From: Sphingobacterium faecale
GTDB lineage: Bacteria > Bacteroidota > Bacteroidia > Sphingobacteriales > Sphingobacteriaceae
Assembly: GCF_016746095.1 (NCBI RefSeq)
Contig: NZ_JAERTY010000010.1
Coordinates: forward strand, 124,001-188,000
Reading direction: 5' to 3'
Length of the DNA: 64,000 nucleotides
A program made the translations under genes and the position numbers. Below, one piece after another: positions 27,734 through 36,731 of this stretch. The notes beneath the pieces were generated by a model. The model saw only the letters and a list, made by a program, of their open reading frames with translations. It was not told the origin of the DNA and ran no database searches. The number at the start of each line of letters is the position of its first letter. The first letter of the stretch is position 1.

Positions 27734-27738
27734 TTCAT

Positions 27739-29238
27739 TTAATATTTTGGGTTAATTAATATTTCATCACAACATATTTGTTGCCCCTCGTACGCATCGA
27801 TATCAACCTGGACTTTATCAGTCTCAAGCTTCAGATCATTAAACAACGCTAAATCAATCCAAGCATCAAAACGGTTATTTGGAAATTGATCCAACTGTAT
27901 GGTTTTTATCCTTGTAGTCACCCCTTTGTCATTGATGACACTTAAATGGACAAATTGAGGAAGAGCGATATGGTCTGGCTTATAATTCAGGAAACGAAGT
28001 GCAACACTATTTACTTTTTGTTTACCACTCAAGCTAATCGTTAATCGTACTTGATTATTCCCCAACCTTACCCATCTATCATCCTTGCTATTTTCTTCTG
28101 CAAAAACACCATTATACAAGCTTGCATATTGCTTACCGCTGGATACCACAGTGCTAATTTTGCTAGTTGATAATTTCGCATTCCTAAATGTAGATTCCAG
28201 AAGCTTCCATTTGTCGTGTCCTGACCTCCAATCGTTGTACTGATCCGTTACCAGATTTGAATAGGTTGGTTGACCAATAGGAAATAGTGAGTTTGCTTTT
28301 TCATATATACCATAAGTAGAAAAGCTTATGATTTCAGCAGCTCCTGCTTCTGTAGCAGCAGTCATTTGTGCTAGATATCTAGGAAAAGCCGCAGGAATTA
28401 GAGCTGACTCTCTTGAATTATCCCCCTCTTCCCAAGTAAAGCTTTCGACATTTGCCCAAAACTGAATATTTGTTCCCTTATGTATCTCACCCAATTTTTT
28501 AAAATTCTCCTTCATTCGAGGCAATGGTTGTGGCTCACGTACACATCCGACCTCATCCTGATAGGCTATGATATCAACATTCAGCCGCTTAATCTGTCTG
28601 GCAAATGCCGGATTATCTAATTCTGCGTTACAGATACCATAAGGAGAGATCATAATTACCTTATCAGGCGTCAGGCTTCTTGCTTTTTGTGTCAAGAAAT
28701 TGACAGCATCCACAGCATGATCAGAAAGTATAGGTTCCATGGAATCCTCCACCGGCAAGTACCAACCATAAAATGCAGCGTGATACGTATACAGACTGGC
28801 AATTTCTTCCATAATTTTTATTTGCATCGCTCTTATTTTCGGGTCTTTCAAATTATCATCCTGATCCACAGCCCATCCACTGCTCATAAAAACCTTCATT
28901 CCGTTCTTAGATGCCGTCTCTAAAATAGCATCAACAGGGCTTTTGTTAGTAGCATCATAAGCCGCTTCCATATAAGATGAGGGATAGTACGATTTACCTT
29001 CATTGGCTACCGCCATGATAACAATATATTTGATTCCAAGATCAGCTTGTTCCTGGATTTTAGTTTCCCAAAATTTAGCCGTATTATGGTCTATATAGAG
29101 GGGATTCATATACTTGTTTCTAACATCTTGATAAGGCAAGTTTACCCATGTCCCACAAACTGGCTTTGTCTGTCCGACGACATACTTTGTAAAACTCAAA
29201 GCCACGGCAAATAGCAATATTTGGTGTATACGGTTCAT
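27739..29238 (-). CDS. DUF4434-like TIM-barrel protein with C-terminal beta domain
   Basis: This 499-residue exported protein (signal peptide about 1-22) has an N-terminal barrel. The strand motifs KYIVIMAVANEGKSYYP and YGWYLPVEDSM, the latter with acidic residues placed like a glycosidase active site, resemble DUF4434. The last 150 residues look like a galactose-binding-type beta-sandwich (VRLTISLSGKQKVNSVALRF; ending with paired Cys QICCDE). It is separated by 4 and 5 bases from its neighbours, so it is firmly within the operon. DUF4434 has no firmly assigned reaction that I know of. Confidence 0.72.
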   Translation of the reverse strand: MNRIHQILLFAVALSFTKYVVGQTKPVCGTWVNLPYQDVRNKYMNPLYIDHNTAKFWETKIQEQADLGIKYIVIMAVANEGKSYYPSSYMEAAYDATNKSPVDAILETASKNGMKVFMSSGWAVDQDDNLKDPKIRAMQIKIMEEIASLYTYHAAFYGWYLPVEDSMEPILSDHAVDAVNFLTQKARSLTPDKVIMISPYGICNAELDNPAFARQIKRLNVDIIAYQDEVGCVREPQPLPRMKENFKKLGEIHKGTNIQFWANVESFTWEEGDNSRESALIPAAFPRYLAQMTAATEAGAAEIISFSTYGIYEKANSLFPIGQPTYSNLVTDQYNDWRSGHDKWKLLESTFRNAKLSTSKISTVVSSGKQYASLYNGVFAEENSKDDRWVRLGNNQVRLTISLSGKQKVNSVALRFLNYKPDHIALPQFVHLSVINDKGVTTRIKTIQLDQFPNNRFDAWIDLALFNDLKLETDKVQVDIDAYEGQQICCDEILINPKY

Positions 29239-29242
29239 AAAT

Positions 29243-30625
29243 TTAGTTTTTCTTTCTAGCTTTTGCTAATTCGTTTAGATAGCGCTGATAATCTTTAAAT
29301 AATTGAATAGTACGTTCCTCTCCTACTTTTATACTAGCTCCTGGATCAGAGAAAACGCCTGGAAATTGGTAACACAAAATTTTCTCAAAATTATCTAACA
29401 TAGTGAGGTCCCTAATGATTTCCTCCATAGGTCTTGGATATAAAGATTGATCAGCGTTAAACAAAAATGTCTCTAAATCAAACCACAAGTGTGCGCCATA
29501 ACGATCACATAGACCCTGCAACAGATCGGCAGCTTGCTTACCTGTCAGATCTCCCTCAGGCATCCGGGCGAACCCGAACGGGCATAAAATATCCAAGTTT
29601 TGTAATAGCGCTGGATAAGTATCAACACCATCCGGCACCCCCATACTATTTGTAGCTAACATAATCGGTTTATCAGGTGCCAAGCTATGACAGTATAGAT
29701 TAAACTCTTGACAAAAATCAACTATTTCCTTCTTTCTAATCAACCTACTTTCTGCCGTTTTTTCCCAGTTATCCAAACTCCCTCCGCTTTCCTCTGAGAC
29801 ATAAAAACCGTAAAATGATGGATGATGTCCATATTGATCCCACAGCTCCTTAGCAACTTTTTTATGCCATTCTAAGGACTCTTTTGTAAAATCAAACCAA
29901 GCAAACATTCCAACTCCTAAAAAAACATTCATATTTAGCTGATCCGCCTGCTGGAGTATTGCTTCAATCGGGTCTTTAGCGGCTATCGCCATCCGATCAA
30001 CGTAAAGCTTCGAAGGATAAAAAGCAGCCCCTTTATAATTCTCCACATTTGTTTGGTGCTTACCCACATATTCCTCATTACGAAACACCTCTTGAATAAC
30101 GATAGTATTCATTTGAATTTTATGCATCGAACGAACCATCTCAGCCCACTGTTCATCGCTCATTTTTTTTATATCAGCATTCCAATGCTTACCTTCAGTT
30201 TCGCTCCAATGATAGAGCCCCATCCAAGCACCATCAATCTGTTTAGTAGAGCGGGTTTCTGAATTAACAACCTTAAATTCCTTAACTATTCTACTGACCC
30301 CACCCTTGCCGCGGACAACCATGATAATCTTCTGATGCCCCATTAGACCTGCAGTAACCAATCGATGCTTTAGTTCTATCGTCTTTTTGGCCTTTATCAA
30401 CAAGTTAGAATATTGGAGCAGATATTTCTTTGATTCTTTATTTAAGTACAGAGAGATCTCATACGATGCATCTTCAACATCTTTATTAATGATTCCCGCA
30501 CGCACATCTAAATCAACTTTATTCGTGATTTGATCCGGAGGGATTAATGTAAGCCCCAAATAATCGTCAGCCAATAGTTGATGCATACAAAAAAAAGAAA
30601 TTATCAGTATCAAAATACTTTTCAT
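29243..30625 (-). CDS. DUF4434-like exported protein
   Basis: This 460-residue protein has a signal peptide (about 1-19), an N-terminal beta domain (about 20-125) and a DUF4434-like barrel. Barrel motifs are MNTIVIQEVFRNEEYV, MNVFLGVGMFAWFDF and FYGFYVSEESGGSLDNW, the last carrying candidate catalytic Glu residues. It differs in domain order from its operon neighbour, which has the accessory beta domain at the C-terminus. Predicted glycan-active by fold and context only. It is the second gene of the operon. Confidence 0.75.
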   Translation of the reverse strand: MKSILILIISFFCMHQLLADDYLGLTLIPPDQITNKVDLDVRAGIINKDVEDASYEISLYLNKESKKYLLQYSNLLIKAKKTIELKHRLVTAGLMGHQKIIMVVRGKGGVSRIVKEFKVVNSETRSTKQIDGAWMGLYHWSETEGKHWNADIKKMSDEQWAEMVRSMHKIQMNTIVIQEVFRNEEYVGKHQTNVENYKGAAFYPSKLYVDRMAIAAKDPIEAILQQADQLNMNVFLGVGMFAWFDFTKESLEWHKKVAKELWDQYGHHPSFYGFYVSEESGGSLDNWEKTAESRLIRKKEIVDFCQEFNLYCHSLAPDKPIMLATNSMGVPDGVDTYPALLQNLDILCPFGFARMPEGDLTGKQAADLLQGLCDRYGAHLWFDLETFLFNADQSLYPRPMEEIIRDLTMLDNFEKILCYQFPGVFSDPGASIKVGEERTIQLFKDYQRYLNELAKARKKN

Positions 30626-30669
30626 AACATATCTAGTTTAAAATTGGTCGTTGGATATATTAACTATTA

Positions 30670-31875
30670 TCATCGATTTGGTTTAGTTTCATCCAACACG
30701 AATTCTTGCTTTTCAACAATTTTCTCCATTAGCTTCCATAGCTGGAACAATGCTCGCGGGACATGAAAGAAACCCTTCCATTTACCTCCTTTAGAATCTA
30801 CCAAAAGAGCCCCATCGCGCTTCAGATATCCAAACATTTCACCATGCTCCGGATCCACAAAGTGATTCCATATATATTCGTGCAGACGGGCTATCCACAC
30901 CTCTAGCCGCGTATCTCCCGTCATTTCATAACCTTTGACCACAGCAATCAACGCTTCCAGATGAACCCACCAAAGTTTTTGGTCCCATTCTAATTGCTGT
31001 GGAGGAAAACCTTTGATATCTCTAAAATAAAAGATACCTCCATACTTAGCATCCCAACCAAACTCCAACAATTGCAGAACAATCTCGGTACATCGGGAAA
31101 CCAATTCCGTATCTTCCCATCTTCTTGCTATGTCCATAACAAACCACATCGATTCCAGTCCATGCCCAGGATTCACCAACCTTCCTTCAAAACTATCTAC
31201 GATACTTCCATTTAGCGCTACATTCTCTAAAATAACACCTAAATCTGGCTTATAAAAAATATCCATTACCTCATGAACACCTTCCCGCAACACACTTTCA
31301 ACCAAACTCTCATCCAATAGATGTTCTATCTCCAAAACCAGGTTACATAGAATCATCGGCAGCGAAAAACCTTTAATATCACGGGTTCCTGGATACGTTT
31401 TAGAAAACCTGCCTTTAGGAGTTTCTTTACGCTGAAGAATTATTTCAAAAGTATTTTTTGCCACTTCGGAATATTTTCGATCCTGTGTAGCCTTATACAG
31501 CTGGGCAAAAGCCATAGCTGCAAAACAATCCGAAAAAATACTATGTGCCTCCATAAGAGGCAAACCTTTCCGATCCAAAGAAAAATACCAGCTTCCTTGA
31601 TTATCCCTGCCATGTCTCAACAAAAAATCTGCTCCCATCAAAGCAGCATCCAACCATTCCTTCCGTTGTTCTACATTATTATACAGCATAGCGAATGTCC
31701 AAACCTCTCTACATTGCAACCATACAAATTTATCGGTATCGAATACACTCCCATCCCTTTGGAGACAAGTGAAATATCCTCCAAATTCCAGATCTAACGA
31801 GTGTTCCAACCAAAAGGGCACTACACGATCTAACAAATAATCCTTATAGATGGATACATATTCTTTCTTAATCAT
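30670..31875 (-). CDS. N-acylglucosamine 2-epimerase (AGE/RenBP family)
   Basis: This 401-residue cytoplasmic (alpha/alpha)6-barrel enzyme is the first gene of the PUL operon. The family's two functional histidines are seen as His238 in NPGHGLE and His371 in KGFFHVPRAL. EWDQKLWWVHLEAL also matches the renin-binding-protein branch that interconverts GlcNAc and ManNAc. Other branches epimerise cellobiose or isomerise mannose, so the substrate is only probable. It implies that the locus feeds a hexose or N-acetylhexosamine into cytoplasmic metabolism. No N-acetylneuraminate lyase or ManNAc kinase is present. Confidence 0.88.
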   Translation of the reverse strand: MIKKEYVSIYKDYLLDRVVPFWLEHSLDLEFGGYFTCLQRDGSVFDTDKFVWLQCREVWTFAMLYNNVEQRKEWLDAALMGADFLLRHGRDNQGSWYFSLDRKGLPLMEAHSIFSDCFAAMAFAQLYKATQDRKYSEVAKNTFEIILQRKETPKGRFSKTYPGTRDIKGFSLPMILCNLVLEIEHLLDESLVESVLREGVHEVMDIFYKPDLGVILENVALNGSIVDSFEGRLVNPGHGLESMWFVMDIARRWEDTELVSRCTEIVLQLLEFGWDAKYGGIFYFRDIKGFPPQQLEWDQKLWWVHLEALIAVVKGYEMTGDTRLEVWIARLHEYIWNHFVDPEHGEMFGYLKRDGALLVDSKGGKWKGFFHVPRALFQLWKLMEKIVEKQEFVLDETKPNR

Positions 31876-32237
31876 AATTCAGTTTAAAAATTTAAAAAAT
31901 CGAGATATCACAAATCAACCGAAACACATAATTTATCATAGCACAAACAGAATACTGTCATATCGGTTAATCAACAAAACTAAATTAAAAAATAATATTC
32001 ACTAAAACAACACAATATTTAAAATATTTTTAATATTATATTGAAATATCAAATATTTATAAATATAAGCAGCTGTATATATGCATATATTTAACAACTC
32101 AAGACCCACAAAAACAACGTTTATAAAATATTTTAACAAAAGGGTTTTTATATAGATAATTTTCAACAACACAAACCCTGTCCCCGTATTTTTTTACTAT
32201 ATTGCCATGCATCGTCACATCATAACTTGAAATATAA
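31876..32237. promoter_or_regulatory. AT-rich divergent regulatory region of the PUL
   Basis: This 362-base gene-free stretch separates the PUL operon from its ROK regulator gene. It is very AT-rich and contains several AATATTT-type half sites and a 14-bp palindrome (ATATATGCATATAT, 32077-32090). ROK repressors bind AT-rich inverted repeats, so the operators are probably here. I could not place a convincing -33/-7 promoter pair. Confidence 0.5.
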
Positions 32238-33467
32238 ATGGCTTCCAGTTTTCTCACAGACTTACATAATGCAAACATCTCCGGAGTAGCATTTAAGAAC
32301 ATAAAACTTAAAAAGAAAATACTAGCTTATTTTGCGTCCAATGAATTGGGCACTATTGCCGAACTCAGTAAAGAATTCAACATCAGTATCCCCAAAATCA
32401 ATGAGTCGATAAACGAGCTTATTGAAGAAAAGCTCGTGAAAGATTACGGGAAGCAAACCTCCAATGTCGGGCGAAAGCCAAACAACTATGGCTTAGAAGC
32501 TAACTCTGCATTTTTTATAGGTGTACAGGTCAGTCATGACTTTCTAAGCATCGCCATGATTAACATGAAAAAGGAACTCATTGCAAGCAAACACGACATC
32601 CCGTATACCTTGGAAAACAATGAGCAGTCTCTACTAGACATCTGCAAAGAGATCAAAGACTTTGTCAGCAAGCTAAGCATTAAGAAAGAAAAGATATTAG
32701 GCATAGGTATCAATCTATCCGGAAGGATTAATTACAGGACAGGATACTCGTACAGTTACTTTAATTTTTATGAAGATCCCTTGTCCAATTTCTTCGAACA
32801 GGAGCTAGGTATACGCACTTATTTAGAAAATGACACCAAAGCCCTAGCTTACGGTGAATTCTCCAGTGGTATTCTCAGTAACGAAAAGGATGCCTTGTTT
32901 ATCAACGTAGACAATGGAATAGGATTAGGGATCCTTATCAACAATCAATTGTACTACGGAAAATCTGGATTTTCCGGAGAGTTTGGTCACATCCCTATTT
33001 TCGACAATGACATTATCTGCAAATGCGGAAAAAAAGGATGTTTAGAAACTGAAGCCTCGGGATATGCACTACGCCGCAGCGTGATTCATCAATTGCAACA
33101 AGGAGAAACCAGTACACTAACAAAAAAATTTCAAGAAATAGAAGATATCCGTCTACAGGACATTATCCAAGCCGCAAAGAAAGATGACACCTTGTGTATC
33201 GAAGCTATTAATAAAATAGGAGAAAAACTAGGCAGAGGGCTAGCGACATTAATCAATATATTCAACCCTGAGCTGATCATAATAGGCGGAATCTTAGCGA
33301 CCTCTGACGAATACCTCAGTCTTCCCCTAAAAAATGCTATTAATAAATATTCCCTATCTATTGTAAATAAGGACACGAAAATCGCGATGTCCAGCAATGG
33401 ACAAAAATTTGCGGCCATGGGCGCTTGTCTACTTTTAAGAGACCGACTTTTGGAGATCACCGAATAG
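32238..33467 (+). CDS. ROK family transcriptional regulator
   Basis: The 409-residue protein has an N-terminal winged HTH (about 35-80; GTIAELSKEFNIS) fused to a ROK sugar-kinase-like domain. The kinase part has ENDTKALAYGE and the EFGH box (248-251). The zinc site is Cys261, Cys263 and Cys268 in CKCGKKGCLE. This is NagC/Mlc/XylR architecture: a repressor released by a sugar or sugar phosphate. It is divergent from the PUL operon and the likely regulator of it. A ROK protein with an AGE epimerase fits an N-acetylhexosamine signal, but this is not proven. Confidence 0.92.
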   Translation: MASSFLTDLHNANISGVAFKNIKLKKKILAYFASNELGTIAELSKEFNISIPKINESINELIEEKLVKDYGKQTSNVGRKPNNYGLEANSAFFIGVQVSHDFLSIAMINMKKELIASKHDIPYTLENNEQSLLDICKEIKDFVSKLSIKKEKILGIGINLSGRINYRTGYSYSYFNFYEDPLSNFFEQELGIRTYLENDTKALAYGEFSSGILSNEKDALFINVDNGIGLGILINNQLYYGKSGFSGEFGHIPIFDNDIICKCGKKGCLETEASGYALRRSVIHQLQQGETSTLTKKFQEIEDIRLQDIIQAAKKDDTLCIEAINKIGEKLGRGLATLINIFNPELIIIGGILATSDEYLSLPLKNAINKYSLSIVNKDTKIAMSSNGQKFAAMGACLLLRDRLLEITE

Positions 33468-33495
33468 CCATATACTGCGGTGACAACTTTAAAGA

Positions 33496-33527
33496 ATTGC
33501 GATAGCAGCCAGCAAAGCTATCGCAAT
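33496..33527. terminator. Bidirectional hairpin terminator
   Basis: An 11-bp perfect inverted repeat (ATTGCGATAGC / GCTATCGCAAT) with a 10-base loop is followed by ATTTTA. The right arm overlaps the stop codon of the convergent gene at 33518. Confidence 0.8.
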
Positions 33528-34798
33528 ATTTTACCATCCGTATCCACTGCTTTCACATAGGGATCCGCATAACGGTCCACTAACACGGCAAACTCGTATC
33601 GGCTTACGACATGTGCAGGATCATAATTCCCTTTAAACTTCAATTTTCTTGACCATTCCTTCTCCACCTCTCTATCTAATTCATCCCCTCTAAAGGAAAC
33701 CTGCTTAATCAGCGCTAAGAGCTCTTTCAATTCAAATACCCCCACCTTTTCATCAACGAACCAAAGCTGACTTCTGGAATAAAGGCTGTTGAACACCTCT
33801 TTCACACTATTTATATCAACAGAGGCTTCCCCATTAAAAGCTAGTAGCTTTTGTTCTCCATCAGCAGGCAGCAAGGATACTAAATATATCTTTTGAATAG
33901 ACTTAAAATGAACATCGGAAGAGCTTACATCCAACCAAGGTAAAAGACGGGCGTCAAAAGTCAACAGCTCCGTTTGAAGTTTACGCATATCAACCTTTTC
34001 TGCGGTAGTTTTAAAAAAAGAACAATACCCCGCGGCAGCACCCAATGCCTGCCCCAGATTAGATCGTAAAGGCAGACTATTATCATCCAGCCCCACTTGC
34101 ACCAAACCGGAAGTATAGAAAATGTTAGACACACGACGTGCAAACAGATCTGACCACGTATACCCGTATACGACATCCGCATACTCACCAATAGATACCA
34201 AAGTACGTCGCTTGTTGACTCCAATCTCAGTAATGGGCAATATACGCCCAGGTTTTGCAAACAGATCCGTCGATACCACATATTTTCTCGTATCCCCCTC
34301 CGTAGTAGCATCGACCATAGCCCGCACTTTAAATTTGCGTTTATCCGACAATGTCACCGTCACATCCTTCTTCCCATCTACCATCTTGGTAATACGGGCA
34401 GCGCCGACAAGGGTAAGATTACGTTCTTTTGCCAACATACGCTCTACAGCATTTCTAAGCAATTGAGGGTTCAGGTCACGCTGCAATGCAACAAGTAACG
34501 AATCGTCTTTCCCTTTAAGCTGTCCGGTTTCTATCAGGACATCTTTCCAAATTCCACCCAATAAACTAACATTAGATCTAACCGAAAGACGTCTACTTGT
34601 AATTTCTTCTAAATAGGTCTGCTTATTAAAAACCCAGACAGTAGGCACGTTAGAACGCACTGCTTGCAAGGCAGCAGCAAACGCCTCTATCCCATCGCCA
34701 TAAACCAATAACGTAGGTTTTATTTCTTTCGCTTCTAACTGCATTACGCCCAAAACCAGCATAAGTACATTTATGATTATAGCTTTTAATCTTATCAT
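33518..34798 (-). CDS. Exported FAD-dependent-oxidoreductase-like protein with degenerate nucleotide loop
   Basis: The 426-residue protein has a signal peptide (about 1-23). A Rossmann-like start TLLVYGDGIEAFAAAL (29-44) stands where FAD-oxidoreductases have GGGxxG/A. VRAMVDATTEGD matches the family's later VDATG-type strand and LGQALGAAAGYC its C-terminal FAD contact. The loop has lost glycines (YGDGIEA), so flavin binding is doubtful. The end (SRYEFAVLVDRYADPY) resembles an SLH-like segment seen at the end of some Bacteroidota members of the family. It converges with the ROK gene and may belong to the PUL neighbourhood. Confidence 0.65.
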   Translation of the reverse strand: MIRLKAIIINVLMLVLGVMQLEAKEIKPTLLVYGDGIEAFAAALQAVRSNVPTVWVFNKQTYLEEITSRRLSVRSNVSLLGGIWKDVLIETGQLKGKDDSLLVALQRDLNPQLLRNAVERMLAKERNLTLVGAARITKMVDGKKDVTVTLSDKRKFKVRAMVDATTEGDTRKYVVSTDLFAKPGRILPITEIGVNKRRTLVSIGEYADVVYGYTWSDLFARRVSNIFYTSGLVQVGLDDNSLPLRSNLGQALGAAAGYCSFFKTTAEKVDMRKLQTELLTFDARLLPWLDVSSSDVHFKSIQKIYLVSLLPADGEQKLLAFNGEASVDINSVKEVFNSLYSRSQLWFVDEKVGVFELKELLALIKQVSFRGDELDREVEKEWSRKLKFKGNYDPAHVVSRYEFAVLVDRYADPYVKAVDTDGKILR

Positions 34799-34887
34799 AT
34801 CACAAAATACACAAATTCTCCGGGTTTGCGCTTAATATACTTCTAACTTTTTACGTCCAACTTATGTAACCATAAAGCTTTATTGAG

Positions 34888-34895
34888 TAACTTTG
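34888..34895 (+). promoter_or_regulatory. Putative -7 box (TAACTTTG) of glnS
   Basis: Exact TANNTTTG match ending 4 bases before the ATG at 34900, which predicts a leaderless or nearly leaderless glnS message. A clear -33 TTTG was not found. Confidence 0.45.
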
Positions 34896-34899
34896 TGGT

Positions 34900-36570
34900 A
34901 TGATAGAGGACGAGAAATCACTTAATTTTATTGAAGAAATTGTCGAAGAGGATCTTCGCAATGGAACACATGATGGACGTGTACTGACACGCTTCCCTCC
35001 TGAACCCAATGGCTACCTGCACATCGGACACGCCAAATCCATCTGCTTAAACTTTGGATTGGCACAGAAGTACAACGGAACGACAAACTTACGGTTTGAT
35101 GACACTAATCCCGTTACGGAGGACACCGAATATGTAGAAAGTATTAAAAAAGATATACAGTGGTTGGGATTTCAATGGGCCGAAGAACTATATACTTCCG
35201 ATTATTTCGAAACCCTTTATCAATATGCGGTTAAATTAATCCAACATGACTTAGCTTATGTAGATGACAGCACAGCAGAAGAAATTGCGGCAGCCAAAGG
35301 TACACCGACGGAACCAGGCGTACCCACCCCCTACCGTAGCAGGTCTATCGAAGAGAATTTAACCCTCTTCCAAGAAATGCGAGACGGAAAATATAAAGAT
35401 GGAGAAAAGGTACTACGTGCAAAGATTGACCTGGCAAATCCTAATATGCATTTGCGCGATCCTCTTCTGTACCGTATCAAGCATGTTCACCACCACCGTA
35501 CCGGTGACAAGTGGTGCATCTACCCGATGTACGATTTTGCTCACGGACAGTCCGACTCTATCGAAAAGATCACCCATTCCGTATGTACGTTGGAATTTAT
35601 TCCCCACCGTCCACTATATGATTGGCTGATTGAAAAACTAGAAATATTCCCTTCACATCAGTACGAATTTGCACGCCTGAATATGACCTACACGGTCATG
35701 AGCAAACGCAAGTTACTACAATTGGTCAACGAAGGACACGTCGAGAGCTGGGACGACCCCCGGATGCCTACCATTTCAGCCTTCCGCAGAAGAGGATATA
35801 CACCTGCCAGTATACGCAATTTCTGCGAACGTATCGGCGTACAGAAGCGGGAAAACATGATTGACTTCAGTCTTCTAGAATTCTGTATCCGTGAAGATCT
35901 GAATAAAACTGCTTGGCGTCGTATGGCCATACTCGATCCCATCAAATTAATCATTACAAACTATCCGGATGGACAGATCGAAGAATTGGTTGGTGAGAAC
36001 AATCCTGAGGTAGAGGGAGGCGAAGGCAGTAGAGCAATCCCTTTCTCCAAAGAACTATGGATCGAACGCGAAGATTTCATGGAAGAACCTCCAAAAAAAT
36101 TCTTCCGTCTGGGTCCTGGGTTATCCGTCCGCTTAAAGCATGGCTATATTGTCGAATGTCATGATTTCAAAAAAGATGACAATGGAAATGTGACAGAGAT
36201 ATACTGTACCTATGCACCAGATTCTAAGTCCGGCGAGGATACCTCTGGATTAAAGGTTAAGGGAACCATACACTGGGTATCGGTAGCACACGCCAAGAAA
36301 GCTGAGGTAAGATTGTATGACCGTCTGTTTCAGGTGGAAAATCCGGCTGCCGAAGAAGATTTCAAGGCTAGTATCAACCCGGATAGCTTACATATTATTC
36401 AAAATGCCTATATCGAACCGGATCTCGCAGACGCAGAGCCGGGCAAAGGATATCAATTTATCCGAATGGGATATTTCACCCTCGATACCAAATCTACTCC
36501 AGAGCACTTGGTATTCAACCGTACGGTCACGCTAAAAGACTCATGGGCCAAAGAGGTCAAAAAAGGATAA
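34900..36570 (+). CDS. glnS: Glutamine--tRNA ligase
   Basis: This 556-residue class I aminoacyl-tRNA synthetase has the HIGH motif in PPEPNGYLHIGHAKS (41-44) and a KMSKS-type motif as VMSKRKLL. The GlnRS-type beta-barrel anticodon domain follows (DFMEEPPKKFFRLGPG, then GTIHWVSVAHAKKAEVRLYD). It charges tRNA-Gln directly, so the organism need not depend on the Glu-tRNA amidotransferase route. It is monocistronic between a -7 box and a strong terminator. Confidence 0.98.
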   Translation: MIEDEKSLNFIEEIVEEDLRNGTHDGRVLTRFPPEPNGYLHIGHAKSICLNFGLAQKYNGTTNLRFDDTNPVTEDTEYVESIKKDIQWLGFQWAEELYTSDYFETLYQYAVKLIQHDLAYVDDSTAEEIAAAKGTPTEPGVPTPYRSRSIEENLTLFQEMRDGKYKDGEKVLRAKIDLANPNMHLRDPLLYRIKHVHHHRTGDKWCIYPMYDFAHGQSDSIEKITHSVCTLEFIPHRPLYDWLIEKLEIFPSHQYEFARLNMTYTVMSKRKLLQLVNEGHVESWDDPRMPTISAFRRRGYTPASIRNFCERIGVQKRENMIDFSLLEFCIREDLNKTAWRRMAILDPIKLIITNYPDGQIEELVGENNPEVEGGEGSRAIPFSKELWIEREDFMEEPPKKFFRLGPGLSVRLKHGYIVECHDFKKDDNGNVTEIYCTYAPDSKSGEDTSGLKVKGTIHWVSVAHAKKAEVRLYDRLFQVENPAAEEDFKASINPDSLHIIQNAYIEPDLADAEPGKGYQFIRMGYFTLDTKSTPEHLVFNRTVTLKDSWAKEVKKG

Positions 36571-36608
36571 TAACACAAAAGGAAGCTTTAAGCTTCCTTT
36601 TGTGTTAT
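36570..36608 (+). terminator. Intrinsic terminator of glnS
   Basis: A perfect 19-bp inverted repeat begins at the last base of the stop codon (ATAACACAAAAGGAAGCTT and its complement). It has a very short loop and an internal T4. No long T tract follows, but the stem is exceptional. Confidence 0.85.
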
Positions 36609-36731
36609 ATAATCACTGAGAGCTTGCCTCTCCCAGAAAACCTCGATTAGGAACTCCCCCGAAAAGCCATTATATTAGAAGATAAAACCACAATTATACG
36701 CTTACAATCATCTTCTAAAACTTTTTGTATT

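Noticed and set aside
12281..33467. The locus as a sialic acid (nan) catabolic cluster, suggested by the AGE epimerase and the MFS permease
   Set aside because: No N-acetylneuraminate lyase, ManNAc kinase, sialidase or O-acetylesterase is present, so only the epimerase fits.
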